Shown here piece by piece: positions 1 to 7,477 of a DNA stretch of 40,151 nucleotides. The stretch is from Candidatus Omnitrophota bacterium. GTDB lineage: Bacteria; Omnitrophota; Gorgyraeia; Gorgyraeales; Gorgyraeaceae. A program made the position numbers and the translations under genes. Under the pieces are notes generated by a model. That model was not told the DNA's origin and did no database searches. It was given only the letters and a program-made list of their open reading frames with translations. Numbering within the stretch: the first letter of the stretch is position 1; every line of letters begins with the position of its first letter. The DNA lies in NCBI GenBank assembly GCA_030691625.1, contig JAUYDX010000047.1, forward strand, positions 1 through 40,151, in the 5' to 3' direction.

Positions 1-357
1 CCTCTTATCAAGGAGCCTACGATATGCGTGGCCATGAACGGCCCGTCCTTCAGGAAATACGAATCAAAGGTGAAAGCAAAAGGGCTTCTTATAATGAATA
101 AATCTATCACAGACGCCGAGGCCAAGAGAAAAGATATTGAAATTTTGAACATACCTATTACGGAACTGGCCAGGGAAGCGGGCGATCACAGGATAGGCAA
201 TATGGTCGCGCTTGGAGCGCTTCTCGGAAAAAAGAAAATCGTTACGCCGGAGTCTTTGATAAACGGGCTAAAGGATATTGTTTCCAGCGCTTATCACGAT
301 CTCCTGCCTGTCAATGAAAAGGCGATAAGAAAGGGTTTTGAATATGGTTCGCGTTAG
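1..357 (+). CDS. 2-oxoacid:ferredoxin oxidoreductase, gamma subunit (3' part)
   Basis: The frame is open from base 1, so this is the C-terminal part of a longer gene; the ATG at 28 in the ORF track is internal. The text ICVAMNGPSFRKY followed by GNMVALGALLG matches the usual end of the gamma (PorG/KorC-type) subunit. That subunit helps oxidise 2-oxoacids to acyl-CoA with ferredoxin as electron acceptor in the cytoplasm. The gene ends at TAG 355-357 and overlaps the start of gltX by 14 bases, which suggests translational coupling. Which 2-oxoacid is used cannot be told from this fragment. Family assignment is recognition of the conserved pattern; the specific substrate is unknown. Confidence 0.85.
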   Translation, partial: PLIKEPTICVAMNGPSFRKYESKVKAKGLLIMNKSITDAEAKRKDIEILNIPITELAREAGDHRIGNMVALGALLGKKKIVTPESLINGLKDIVSSAYHDLLPVNEKAIRKGFEYGSR

Positions 358-1615
358 ATTTGCGCCAAGCCCCACAGGCCATCTGCATATAGGAAGCGTG
401 AGGACAGCGCTTTTTAACTGGCTCTACGCAAAGTCCCAGGCAGGCGTATTTATATTAAGGATAGAGGATACTGACCAGAAGCGCTCAAGCGATGTTTATA
501 TGGAAAGCATCCTTCAGGATATGAAATGGCTTGGCCTGAACTGGGACGAAGGCCCTTATTTCCAGTCAAAGAGATTCGATCTCTACAGGTCTTACGCCCA
601 GAAATTCCTTGAAAAGGGCCTGGCGTATAAAGACGGCGAAGCGGTCATTTTTAAAATACCTGACGAGAAAATAAAGATCTACGATCTTGTGCACGGCGAG
701 ATAGAGGTGGATAACGCGCTTATAGACGACCTGGTCCTGATGAAATCAGACGGAAGCCCTGCCTTTAATTTTGCGTGCGCAATAGATGACATAGAAATGC
801 AGATAACGCACGTAATAAGAGGCGACGACCATATCTCTAATACCAATAAACAGTTAGCTGTTTATAACGCCCTGGGGGCCAAGCCTCCGAAGTTCGCGCA
901 CATACCTTTAATACTAGGGCCTGACAAGGCGCCTCTTTCGAAACGCTTCGGCGCTGTTTCAATAACTGATTACCGGGCAATGGGGTATCTGCCGCAGGCC
1001 ATGATTAACTATCTTTCTTTATTGGGATGGGCGCCTGGAGATAATAAGGAGTTTATGGGAGCGGAAGAGGTTATAAAAAAATTCAGCCTGAAGCGCATCA
1101 ATAAGACAGGCGCGGAATTTAACCTGGACAAATTAAGATGGATCAATGGAGAACACATAAGAAAGCTCACCCTGGATGAATTTGTAAAGGTAGGTTTAGA
1201 TTTTATTAAGCCGGAATGCGGAGAGGCATGGTTCAGAAAATTTGCAGAACTCTATCACGGCAGAGTAAAGACTTTGGTAGAATTTAAAGAAGAGTTTAAT
1301 ATATTCATATCAGATGACGTAAAGTATAATGAAGAGGCTGTGGAAAAGTTTTTGAAAAAAGACAAGGTTTCGGATATACTAAATATAACAAAGAAGCGGC
1401 TTGAGGCCATAGAGCCTTTCACGCAAGGTAACATAGAAAAAGAAGCAAGGGCACTGGTGGCAGAGCTAAAGATAGAAAGCGCTGACCTTATACATCCTTT
1501 AAGAGTGGCTGTCACAGGCAAAAGCGTTTCAGCGGGCATATTTGAGGTATTGGAGCTTTTAGGCAAGAAAAAGGTCATAGCCAGGCTCGGCAGTATTTTA
1601 AACAAAACAACTTGA
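344..1615 (+). CDS. gltX: Glutamyl-tRNA synthetase
   Basis: Class I aminoacyl-tRNA synthetase that charges tRNA with glutamate. The N-terminus carries the FAPSPTGHLHIGS signature with the HIGH-type motif at about residues 13-18. The KMSKS-type loop appears as PLSKRFG near residue 200. The C-terminal anticodon-binding part ends with VTGKSVSAGIFEVLELLG, as in known GluRS. The ATG at 344 is preferred over the TTG at 338 because AAGGG at 331-335 then lies 8 bases upstream. At 423 residues it is somewhat shorter than the common 460-490. It overlaps the upstream oxidoreductase gene, and its last codons run into a 45-bp dyad element. tRNA-Gln and tRNA-Glu both occur in this window; whether the enzyme is discriminating cannot be judged by eye. 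Confidence 0.95.
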   Translation: MVRVRFAPSPTGHLHIGSVRTALFNWLYAKSQAGVFILRIEDTDQKRSSDVYMESILQDMKWLGLNWDEGPYFQSKRFDLYRSYAQKFLEKGLAYKDGEAVIFKIPDEKIKIYDLVHGEIEVDNALIDDLVLMKSDGSPAFNFACAIDDIEMQITHVIRGDDHISNTNKQLAVYNALGAKPPKFAHIPLILGPDKAPLSKRFGAVSITDYRAMGYLPQAMINYLSLLGWAPGDNKEFMGAEEVIKKFSLKRINKTGAEFNLDKLRWINGEHIRKLTLDEFVKVGLDFIKPECGEAWFRKFAELYHGRVKTLVEFKEEFNIFISDDVKYNEEAVEKFLKKDKVSDILNITKKRLEAIEPFTQGNIEKEARALVAELKIESADLIHPLRVAVTGKSVSAGIFEVLELLGKKKVIARLGSILNKTT

Positions 1616-1649
1616 CACTACAAACATTGTCACAAGTGTAAAGTTGTTT
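1605..1649. repeat. 45-bp dyad element, copy 1
   Basis: An imperfect palindrome with arms AAACAACTTGACAC and GTGTAAAGTTGTTT around a 17-base centre. It overlaps the gltX stop and lies just upstream of the PilZ gene. A second copy, identical at 44 of 45 positions, sits inverted at 30438-30482 upstream of the FIST operon. Each copy reads in the same direction relative to the gene it precedes. It could be an operator or a small MITE-like repeat; it has no T-tract. Confidence 0.8.
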
Positions 1650-1669
1650 GGGGCGGGATGAGGCGGGAT

Positions 1670-2032
1670 ATGGAAGAGAGCAGGAAATTTGTAAGGATTG
1701 AATGGCCTGTTGTAATAAAATACAAAACCGCGGAAGAACCTCGCACCCAGGACCAGATAGTGGGAAAGGATATATCAGAAGGCGGGGCAAGGTTTGTGGT
1801 CTATGAGCGTCTTATGAAAGGCACAGGATTAGAGCTTCAGCTCGAGGTGCCCTTTGATTCAATGCCTATCTCTGCCAGAGGAAATGTGGCCTGGATAAGG
1901 AAGATAGGCGAGGAAAACGAAAAAAAATTTGAAATAGGGGTTATATTTACAGAGATCAATCCCAGGGACCAGAAGCGTTTCAAGATGTATCTCGAGGAAG
2001 AGGTAAAAAAGCGCAGGTCCGGTTCTGTATAG
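1670..2032 (+). CDS. PilZ domain protein (c-di-GMP receptor)
   Basis: A single-domain PilZ protein of 120 residues. It keeps both ligand-binding signatures: an RxxxR motif as RKFVR near the N-terminus and a D/NxSxxG motif as DISEGG about 35 residues later. PilZ proteins bind c-di-GMP and pass the signal to a partner by contact. There is no membrane segment. The ORF opens at ATG 1658, but GAGG at 1660-1663 sits six bases before ATG 1670, so the inner start is favoured; the 1658 start remains possible and adds four residues. It follows gltX after a dyad element. Another PilZ domain, a GGDEF protein and a c-di-GMP riboswitch lie in this window. The partner is unknown. Confidence 0.88.
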   Translation: MEESRKFVRIEWPVVIKYKTAEEPRTQDQIVGKDISEGGARFVVYERLMKGTGLELQLEVPFDSMPISARGNVAWIRKIGEENEKKFEIGVIFTEINPRDQKRFKMYLEEEVKKRRSGSV

Positions 2033-2047
2033 ATTTAAAATATTAAT

Positions 2048-2121
2048 TGGAGGATCGTCTAATGGTAGGACACAGGTCTCTGGAACCTGTTATGATGGTT
2101 CGAATCCATCTCCTCCAGCCA
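2048..2121 (+). tRNA. tRNA-Gln (CTG)
   Basis: A complete cloverleaf: acceptor arms TGGAGGA and TCCTCCA pair perfectly, the D arm reads GTCTAATGGTAGGAC, the anticodon stem CAGGT/ACCTG closes loop CTCTGGA with anticodon CTG, and the T arm GATGG-TTCGAAT-CCATC follows. Discriminator G and an encoded CCA end the gene. Confidence 0.95.
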
Positions 2122-2181
2122 ATTTCTTCTCAGTTACTCCAAAGATAAAATTTCCCGCAATAGACCGTAAAATCCCAAGAC

Positions 2182-2225
2182 TTATACCCAGGTACAATTG
2201 ATTACATTCTGAATTCCTTCATAAT
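2182..2225 (+). promoter_or_regulatory. Promoter of the 44-bp family, copy A
   Basis: TTATACCCAGGTACAATTGATT, a 16-base spacer and CATAAT. The same fixed-length arrangement recurs at 9452, 11159 and 22425. Similarity between this copy and the one at 9452 extends roughly 60 bases further upstream (both have ACCGTAAAATCCCA). The predicted start of transcription is near 2232. Confidence 0.7.
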
Positions 2226-2307
2226 GCTATCTATCATGAAACTCGGGGAATTTTTTAGCGCTGTGCCGGATAACCGCTTTAATCACCGCGAACTTAACGG
2301 AGGAGAG
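2226..2307 (+). other. Leader with a possible response-regulator remnant
   Basis: Between the promoter and the ribosome-binding site of the next gene there is an in-frame ATG at 2236 whose product begins MKLGEFFSAVPDN. This resembles the AEGFFSVVPNSAPG segment of the receiver at 11209 and AEEFFKAVPNSAPG of the receiver at 5019, and the DNA is also alike. It looks like the start codon region and an internal piece of a paralogous regulator joined by deletion. It is open in frame with the next CDS, so an extended product is possible. Confidence 0.4.
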
Positions 2308-2685
2308 ATGCTGCCCAAGACAGTAATGATAATCGATGATGACAGAGAATTTTCAGAAGAGCTTGAAGAGGCCTTAAGGTTAAGCGATTATGAGACAATA
2401 ACGGTTAAAGATCCCGCGCTGGCTTTGAGAGAAGCTATTTCTAAAAAACCGGATGTGGCGTTACTCGATCTTAAGATGTATGGACAAAACGGGTTCCTGC
2501 TCGCGAATGAGTTTAAAAATTCCAGGAGATTTGCAGATATGCCGATTATCGCGATGAGCGGTTGTTTTAAAAATAAGGACAGCGAATTTCTGAATACTTA
2601 CGGATTCAAAGGTTATTTAGAAAAACCTTTTAACCCCGCGGATGTAATAGCAAAAATAAAAGACGTATTGAAAAGCGTATTTTAA
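2308..2685 (+). CDS. Single-domain response regulator (CheY-like)
   Basis: A receiver domain of 125 residues with no output domain. The acidic cluster IIDDD is near residue 9-12, the phosphoacceptor is D54 in VALLDLKM, the switch serine is in IIAMSG, and the conserved lysine is in YLEKPF. The start at 2308 is chosen over the ORF-track start at 2224 because GGAGGAG lies directly upstream and because 2224 lies inside the predicted -10 box. It is likely phosphorylated by a histidine kinase in trans, such as one of those encoded in this window. It heads a run of small envelope genes, with 31 bases to the next. Its output partner is unknown. Confidence 0.88.
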   Translation: MLPKTVMIIDDDREFSEELEEALRLSDYETITVKDPALALREAISKKPDVALLDLKMYGQNGFLLANEFKNSRRFADMPIIAMSGCFKNKDSEFLNTYGFKGYLEKPFNPADVIAKIKDVLKSVF

Positions 2686-2716
2686 AAAAGAGGATAAAGA
2701 GGAGGAGGATTCTATA

Positions 2717-2950
2717 ATGAAAAAACTGACAGGGGTATTTCTTCTGTTAATATTTTTAAGCGGATGCGCGGTTACCGCGTCTTCAGGCACGCGGACCGAG
2801 TATGAAGATAAAATGAAAACAATAGAACAAGACTACAGAGAGGGGAAAATAACCAAGGAAGAGTATACCCAGCTCAAGAATCAAGCTAGTCAGCAGGGAG
2901 AGGTTGGCCGGGAAACCGGCTCAACGGGTTCTGGTCAAAGATATCCTTAG
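2717..2950 (+). CDS. Small lipoprotein with SHOCT-like segment
   Basis: A 77-residue predicted lipoprotein. The signal peptide ends in the lipobox LSGC, with Cys at about residue 17. The mature part contains YREGKITKEEYTQLKNQA, which fits the short helical SHOCT-like motif found at the ends of many bacterial proteins. The tail is rich in Gly, Gln and Ser. A strong ribosome-binding site GGAGGAGG precedes the ATG. It probably sits in the outer or inner membrane facing the periplasm. Function is unknown; the SHOCT call rests on pattern similarity only. Confidence 0.7.
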   Translation: MKKLTGVFLLLIFLSGCAVTASSGTRTEYEDKMKTIEQDYREGKITKEEYTQLKNQASQQGEVGRETGSTGSGQRYP

Positions 2951-2987
2951 GGAAATTAAAGCTGGTTTAAAAAAAGGGGGGTGAAGC

Positions 2988-3152
2988 ATGATGGATGGAC
3001 ACAATTATTACAAGACAGGCGTAGCTGAGTGTATCAAGAAAAATGCTTATGAATCATTGGAGAACGACGGACGCAGACAGGGCCGCGATAAGGATTATTG
3101 GCTGGATGCTGAAAAGGCTGTAATGGCGCAGATCAGGGAACAATATTCATAA
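2988..3152 (+). CDS. DUF2934 family small protein
   Basis: A 54-residue ORF not in the supplied track. GGGGGGTG stands upstream of ATG 2988; a second ATG follows directly. The segment AYESLENDG..QGRDKDYWLDAE fits the DUF2934 pattern (AYELWE..G.P.GRD..HW..AE), a family of short proteins with no established function. There is no signal peptide, so it is probably cytoplasmic. It lies between a lipoprotein and a secreted helical protein in the same direction, with about 30-40 bases on each side, suggesting one transcript. Confidence 0.75.
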   Translation: MMDGHNYYKTGVAECIKKNAYESLENDGRRQGRDKDYWLDAEKAVMAQIREQYS

Positions 3153-3182
3153 AAACTTAGCAAATAGATAAAGGAGGGGAAG

Positions 3183-3677
3183 ATGAAAAGTTTAAAGGTT
3201 ATAAGCGTACTTCTTGTGTGCATATTTTTTTCAGCAGCGGTAGCTATTTGCGCCCAAGAGCAGAATACCATTAACATTCTGGAGCAGTTAAGTCAGGAGT
3301 TAGAGAGAGGCAAAGTAGTCACTCCGCGGGAATGGAGAGCCATAAAAAATCCGATCAGGAATATGCTTAATCAAGGAGCAACCAGGGAAGACTTAAGGAA
3401 TATGCTTGAGGATTTATCCAGGAAAGACCTTAGAGGCAGAGATCTAGAGAACACGGTTAATGCTGTTAATGATTTGGTAAATAAAGGCGAAAATCCAAAG
3501 GAAGCTGGAAATATCGTCTCCCAGGCAGCGCACGCAGCGCAGGCGCAGGGATTAAAAGGAAAAGATTTGGCTGCCAAAGTCCATGAGGCTGTAGGCCAGA
3601 GAAAGCAAGAGCTGGAAAAGACGCAGAAGATGAAACAAGAGGGCAAGGGCCGCGGAGTAAATAAAGGGAAAAAATAA
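3183..3677 (+). CDS. Secreted helical protein of unknown function
   Basis: A 164-residue product with a clear Sec signal peptide (MKSLKVISVLLVCIFFSAAVAICA, cleavage near residue 24). The mature part is highly charged and predicted mostly helical, with repeated pieces such as QGATREDLRNML and GRDLENTVNAVNDLV. The C-terminus is very basic (KMKQEGKGRGVNKGKK). AAGGAGGGG precedes the start. I do not recognise a family. It lies 11 bases before the EF-hand gene, so the two are probably co-transcribed and both act in the envelope. Confidence 0.7.
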   Translation: MKSLKVISVLLVCIFFSAAVAICAQEQNTINILEQLSQELERGKVVTPREWRAIKNPIRNMLNQGATREDLRNMLEDLSRKDLRGRDLENTVNAVNDLVNKGENPKEAGNIVSQAAHAAQAQGLKGKDLAAKVHEAVGQRKQELEKTQKMKQEGKGRGVNKGKK

Positions 3678-3688
3678 GGAGGCGAGGT

Positions 3689-4429
3689 ATGAAAAAAACT
3701 ATTATTTATCTATTTTTGTCTATCATGGTCATGTCCCTCTCGGGGGGGCCGGCGTATGCAAAAAATAACAAAGACAACCAGGGCATGATGAAACAAAAAG
3801 ACATGGATATGAATAACGACGGCAGTATCACGCTTGAAGAATGGCGGGCGTATTTTGATAACCACGATTGGAATGGCAACGGCGTCCTCTCAGGCGATGA
3901 ATTAAAGCCCGGCAAGCGTCGTCCGGAAGCAAATTCAGTTTCTTCCAATCAGTTTCGCGCGTTAGATCGCGACAATAATGGCGCGATCTCTCCCGGCGAA
4001 TGGACTGGCACGATGCAGGACTTTAATAGCCTGGACCAGGATCATAACGGAAATTTAAGCGTTAATGAGTTTCACCAGCGCTCGGGGTTAGATCTATTTA
4101 GCGAGCTAGATTACAATAACAACGGGTTTATCTCATACGAGGAATGGCGTAACACCAAAGGGTCATTTGAAGCGCTGGATCTAAACCGCGACGGAAAATT
4201 GAACCGCGATGAGTTTTATAATCAGCAGCAGTATCCCGTTTCCGTTTTCCGGGAACTCGATCAAAACAACGACTGGAGGATATCTCGCGGCGAATGGCGC
4301 AGTACGGCCGACGCCTTTAGCAATCTGGACATAAACGGGGATAACCTTTTGAGCGAGGATGAATTTAACGCCCGTCAAAGCAATACCCTTGTTGAACAGA
4401 TCTTTCAGGAGATCTTTAGGAAGCGATGA
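3689..4429 (+). CDS. Secreted protein with eight EF-hand motifs
   Basis: A 246-residue product with a signal peptide ending near GGPAYA. The mature part is a string of eight EF-hand loops, for example DMNNDGSITLEEW, DRDNNGAISPGEW, DYNNNGFISYEEW, DLNRDGKLNRDEF and DINGDNLLSEDEF, spaced in pairs. Most loops keep Asp/Asn at calcium-ligand positions 1, 3 and 5 and Glu at 12, so calcium binding is likely; DQNNDWRISRGEW is the least regular. Alternate loops end in EEW/GEW and DEF/NEF, which points to duplication of a two-hand unit. It ends in an ATGA overlap with the thioredoxin-like gene. Role is unknown, perhaps a calcium-dependent surface or periplasmic protein. Confidence 0.88.
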   Translation: MKKTIIYLFLSIMVMSLSGGPAYAKNNKDNQGMMKQKDMDMNNDGSITLEEWRAYFDNHDWNGNGVLSGDELKPGKRRPEANSVSSNQFRALDRDNNGAISPGEWTGTMQDFNSLDQDHNGNLSVNEFHQRSGLDLFSELDYNNNGFISYEEWRNTKGSFEALDLNRDGKLNRDEFYNQQQYPVSVFRELDQNNDWRISRGEWRSTADAFSNLDINGDNLLSEDEFNARQSNTLVEQIFQEIFRKR

Positions 4430-5022
4430 TAAAAAAGATATATCACATTGCCGCGTTCATTGTCCTGGCCCTGTTCTTATCCAGGGATTCTTATTGTGAA
4501 AATAAGGATCCCGCGCCCGGAAAGAATTACATGTCTTTTGCGGAGATAGAACTGCCGGCCAGCTTATCCCAAGACTATGCGCGTTATCTTGGCATAAAGC
4601 ATGGCAGGAAGACAAGATTTTCAGAGATAAAGTCAGAGGGCATTATATTAGAGGTATTTAACGTGTATTGCCATAACTGTCAGAAAAATGTGGCTAATAT
4701 GAATAAACTATACAGATTGATAGAAAATGCCGGGCTTAGTTCAAAAATAAAAATGCTCGGAGTCGGGATATCCAACTCGGAGACGGAGGTAAGCGTATTC
4801 AGGAAAAAATTCAACGTAGCTTTTCCGGTTTTCGCAGGTCCTGATAATAGCCTTTACGACAGGATTTTAGGAAAAATAGAATTTCCGTATATAAATATAT
4901 TAAAAAGGGACTCGGGCGGAAACCTTGAAAAGGCTTTTGCCATTGAAAGAGACTTGCCTGAGCCTGAAAAAATGTTCAAGGTCGTGAGCGAAGGCCTGGG
5001 GATGACCCAGGAACCGAGATGA
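4426..5022 (+). CDS. Periplasmic thioredoxin-like protein (TlpA/ResA-type)
   Basis: A 198-residue product with an N-terminal signal segment. The redox motif is CHNC (Cys82 and Cys85) in the context EVFNVYCHNCQKNV, followed by a helix, and the rest (FPVFAGPDNSLYDRILGKIEFPYINIL) matches a thioredoxin fold with a cis-proline position in EFPYI. Such proteins reduce or isomerise disulfides in the periplasm. The start overlaps the stop of the EF-hand gene (ATGA) and its own stop overlaps the next receiver gene, so the three are translationally coupled. CHNC is less common than CPPC or CGPC, so a specialised role is possible. Confidence 0.8.
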   Translation: MIKKIYHIAAFIVLALFLSRDSYCENKDPAPGKNYMSFAEIELPASLSQDYARYLGIKHGRKTRFSEIKSEGIILEVFNVYCHNCQKNVANMNKLYRLIENAGLSSKIKMLGVGISNSETEVSVFRKKFNVAFPVFAGPDNSLYDRILGKIEFPYINILKRDSGGNLEKAFAIERDLPEPEKMFKVVSEGLGMTQEPR

Positions 5023-5426
5023 GCATATATATGTCAAATAATAACACCATGGAGCCAGAATCCCCGGGCCTTAAACAAATTTTTATTGTAGATGACGATG
5101 AATCAGTGCGCCGCTCGCTGAAAGCCCTGCTGGTTGCTCACGGTTTCAGAGTTTCGACCTTTCCTGGCGCAGAGGAATTTTTCAAAGCTGTGCCGAATAG
5201 CGCCCCAGGCTGTCTGATCCTGGATATCTATATGCCGAGGTTGGAGGGATGGGAAACGCAGAAACGTCTTCTAGAGTCAGGATCTAAGCGCCCGGTCATT
5301 ATTATTTCCGCGGAAAAAAACGGAGACCTTAAAACGCATGCATTGGAAGCAGGGGCAGCGGGTTTTTTACAGAAACCGTTTGATGGCCAGGAGTTAGTCG
5401 ATTTAATCAATAAATGCGAAAACTAA
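5019..5426 (+). CDS. Receiver-only response regulator (FixJ-type receiver)
   Basis: A 135-residue receiver domain with acidic cluster VDDDES, phosphoacceptor D69 in LILDIYMP, and the conserved lysine in FLQKPF. There is no DNA-binding domain. It is a close paralogue of the regulator at 11209, sharing LKQIFIVDDDES and VPNSAPGCLILDI, and both are similar to FixJ/NodW-type receivers. The ATG overlaps the thioredoxin-like gene stop (ATGA); an inner ATG at 5049 aligns with the start of the paralogue. It may compete for phosphate with the FixJ-like regulator or control a partner protein by contact. Confidence 0.85.
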   Translation: MSIYMSNNNTMEPESPGLKQIFIVDDDESVRRSLKALLVAHGFRVSTFPGAEEFFKAVPNSAPGCLILDIYMPRLEGWETQKRLLESGSKRPVIIISAEKNGDLKTHALEAGAAGFLQKPFDGQELVDLINKCEN

Positions 5427-5448
5427 AAAACAGAAAAGGAGGTGTTCT

Positions 5449-6129
5449 ATGAACGTAAACTGTTATTCAAAGGTGCTTATAGCGGTTGTAGCCGCTCTAT
5501 TAGTCACCAGCGCGCCTCTGCGCGCTTCCGATAAGGCAGAGAATGTAAGAGTTGTCCAGGTTTCGGGAGAAATCTCCGAGATCGATGTTAAGCGCGGCAA
5601 GCTAGAGCTGGAACAAGACGCATCCCGGGACAGAAGGGATCCCACAAGGTACAGCATTAATCAGAATGACACCCGTGTAGTTGACCCCAGAGATAAAAAG
5701 TTTCTCAAGCTAGAGGATTTGCAGGTAGGTCAGCACGTCCTGGTAGAATTTAATTATATTAATGGCGAGATAGGAATGGATCCTGTTGCTCAAAAGATCA
5801 TCGCTGAACATATGTCGAGACCTGTTTTCCAGGAAGCCTCCGGCGAACTTAAAGCTATAGATGCTCAAGCCGGAACACTCGCCATAGAGGAGAGACCGGG
5901 AACCGGAAAACTGACCTATTTTGTGTTTGAACCAAATAATATCATAGTTATGCAAAGCCCGAGCAGGGAATCTGTGCGATTGGCGCTGAATCCAGGTGAT
6001 ATGGTGAAGGTTGAATTTGTGGTAAGACATGAAAAGCGGCATGCGCGCTCCATCATGTTGTATCCAGCGTCGTCTGTAGCTGCAAGCACAACCACTGTAA
6101 CGACAACGAGTACAACCACAACGCAGTAA
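5449..6129 (+). CDS. Secreted DUF5666-like beta protein with Thr-rich tail
   Basis: A 226-residue product with a signal peptide ending near APLRAS. The mature part has two similar halves, VSGEISEIDVKRGKLELE and ASGELKAIDAQAGTLAIE, each followed by a segment VGQHVLVEFNY or PGDMVKVEFVV. This pattern fits DUF5666-like small beta barrels. The last 20 residues are almost entirely Thr, Ser and Val, which could be a flexible or modified tail. AAAGGAGGTG precedes the ATG. Role is unknown; the two-barrel reading is inference from internal repetition. Confidence 0.65.
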   Translation: MNVNCYSKVLIAVVAALLVTSAPLRASDKAENVRVVQVSGEISEIDVKRGKLELEQDASRDRRDPTRYSINQNDTRVVDPRDKKFLKLEDLQVGQHVLVEFNYINGEIGMDPVAQKIIAEHMSRPVFQEASGELKAIDAQAGTLAIEERPGTGKLTYFVFEPNNIIVMQSPSRESVRLALNPGDMVKVEFVVRHEKRHARSIMLYPASSVAASTTTVTTTSTTTTQ

Positions 6130-6173
6130 TTGGTAAAAATAGCTGGCTTAAATTATCGAAGGAGGTGAGAAAG

Positions 6174-6362
6174 ATGTCGTTGATTTCAATATTGATCACT
6201 TTGATTATTGTTGGAGTGATTCTGTGGTTAATTAATAGTTACATACCAATGGATGCCAAGATCAAGGCGATTTTGAATGTCGTAGTGGTTATTATAGTGA
6301 TCCTTTGGCTATTGCAGGCATTCGGGGTATTAGGTAACATTAACGGGGTACGTATTAGGTGA
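6174..6362 (+). CDS. Small two-helix membrane protein (Thivi_2564-like)
   Basis: A 62-residue protein with two transmembrane helices around the conserved INSYIPMDAKIKAILN. This pattern recalls the Thivi_2564 family of small membrane proteins with unknown role. The GTG at 6165 in the ORF track overlaps the ribosome-binding site GGAGG (6161-6165), so ATG 6174, eight bases downstream, is taken as the start. It sits between two envelope genes in the same direction. The family name is from memory of its characteristic motif. Confidence 0.75.
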   Translation: MSLISILITLIIVGVILWLINSYIPMDAKIKAILNVVVVIIVILWLLQAFGVLGNINGVRIR

Positions 6363-6423
6363 TAAATTTACGCATAAGTAAGCGGTAAAGCCAAAAAATA
6401 GGCTAATATAACAAGGAGGGACC

Positions 6424-6888
6424 ATGGTAAAGAAACTATTGCAAACGTTACAGGTTTTGGTCTGCGCTGTTTTAATTGTTCAGATGGCAGGCTGCGGTAC
6501 CCTTATGTATCCTGAACGCAGAGGGCAAACAGGCGGAAGGATAGACGCCGGTGTCGCTATTTTAGACGGTATTGGGCTATTGTTTTTCTTGATTCCCGGC
6601 ATCATCGCCTACGCTGTTGATTTTTCTAACGGAACGATTTATCTGCCCGGGACAAATACGGGTTCCCTGGATATAAAGGATATAAAACAGGTAAAATTTG
6701 ATCCAAAACATTATACTGTTGCAACAATTGAAAAAATCATTAAAATGGAGACCGGATATGCGGTAAAGATGAACCAGGGCAATGTAGAGGTTTATAAATT
6801 AAAATCTTTAGATGATATGATGGTGTGTTTTGCGGAGGTTTTACCAGAAATACAAAATACCCACATCGCCTTGTTAAGCAAGAAATAA
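6424..6888 (+). CDS. YceK/YidQ-like lipoprotein
   Basis: A 154-residue predicted lipoprotein with lipobox MAGC and the mature start GTLMYPERRG. The segment GRIDAGVAILDGIGLLFFLIPGIIAYAVDFSNGTIYLP matches a known small lipoprotein family (YceK/YidQ-like) that has an extra hydrophobic helix after the lipid anchor and is sometimes mislabelled as polyribonucleotide nucleotidyltransferase. The C-terminal 70 residues are a soluble extension. CAAGGAGGG precedes the ATG. Function is not established. Confidence 0.72.
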   Translation: MVKKLLQTLQVLVCAVLIVQMAGCGTLMYPERRGQTGGRIDAGVAILDGIGLLFFLIPGIIAYAVDFSNGTIYLPGTNTGSLDIKDIKQVKFDPKHYTVATIEKIIKMETGYAVKMNQGNVEVYKLKSLDDMMVCFAEVLPEIQNTHIALLSKK

Positions 6889-6911
6889 TACGGGTTGTCG
6901 TTACTATAGTT

Positions 6912-6948
6912 ATCTTGCCTTCTCTTGCAAGTAAAGAGAAGGCAAGAT
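6912..6948. terminator. Perfect 15-bp hairpin between genes
   Basis: ATCTTGCCTTCTCTT pairs exactly with AAGAGAAGGCAAGAT across a 7-base loop. No T-run follows, so it could be a processing or attenuation hairpin rather than a classical terminator. It lies in the gap between the lipoprotein gene and the coiled-coil gene, close to the ribosome-binding site of the latter. Confidence 0.5.
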
Positions 6949-6969
6949 TAACCAGGAGAGGGAAGTTTT

Positions 6970-7329
6970 ATGAAGCTTGTATTGATTTTCTTTTTAATAG
7001 GATTAGTTATTTTTCTTAGTTTTAATATCTCTGTGCTGAGAAAAGAATTGCGGGATACTATAGAACATGCCGAATTTATGGAAAAAGGAAATGACAAATT
7101 GAGAATAGAATTAATTAGCTTAAGAAGAATTAATAGCGGAAACGAACAACTGCTGAATGAATTAGACCAAAGCCTGAAAGAATTAAATAGCAAAGTTCCC
7201 TTCGCGACCATGGATAAGTATATTCCTAAACAGGTATGGAATGACATAAAACCGATCATCGACCGGCTTCAGATTTTTCAAGAGGCAAGAGGAAAAAGAC
7301 TTTCGCAAAGTGTGTATAATAATCCTTAA
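6970..7329 (+). CDS. Membrane-anchored coiled-coil protein
   Basis: A 119-residue product with one N-terminal transmembrane helix (LVLIFFLIGLVIFLSFNISVL) and then a long charged helix with heptad-like spacing through about residue 75. A short conserved-looking tail (YIPKQVWNDIKPIIDRL) ends the protein. AGGAGAGGG lies upstream of the ATG. No family is recognised. It is the last gene of the envelope run before a gap with a new promoter for the FixL-like kinase. Confidence 0.6.
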   Translation: MKLVLIFFLIGLVIFLSFNISVLRKELRDTIEHAEFMEKGNDKLRIELISLRRINSGNEQLLNELDQSLKELNSKVPFATMDKYIPKQVWNDIKPIIDRLQIFQEARGKRLSQSVYNNP

Positions 7330-7380
7330 TTAGCCCATAGTTTTATCTATAAACCGCGCTATTTTTCTGCATAAAATTTA

Positions 7381-7408
7381 TTGACAACTTTTTTATTTTT
7401 AGTAAAAT
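7381..7408 (+). promoter_or_regulatory. Promoter of the LOV-like kinase operon
   Basis: TTGACA, a 16-base spacer and TAAAAT. It is a good housekeeping-type promoter about 70 bases upstream of the kinase start, and it lacks the TTATACCCAGGT upstream block of the 44-bp family. Confidence 0.65.
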
Positions 7409-7477
7409 ATATAATAGAATAGGTATTTTTCAGATTATTCTTTTTGGGCGAAAAAGGCCGCGAAACAGCCGCTATAA

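Noticed and set aside
1605-1649. Rho-independent terminator for gltX
   Set aside because: The stem is AT-rich and interrupted, with no T-run, and the second copy lies upstream of a promoter rather than after a gene.
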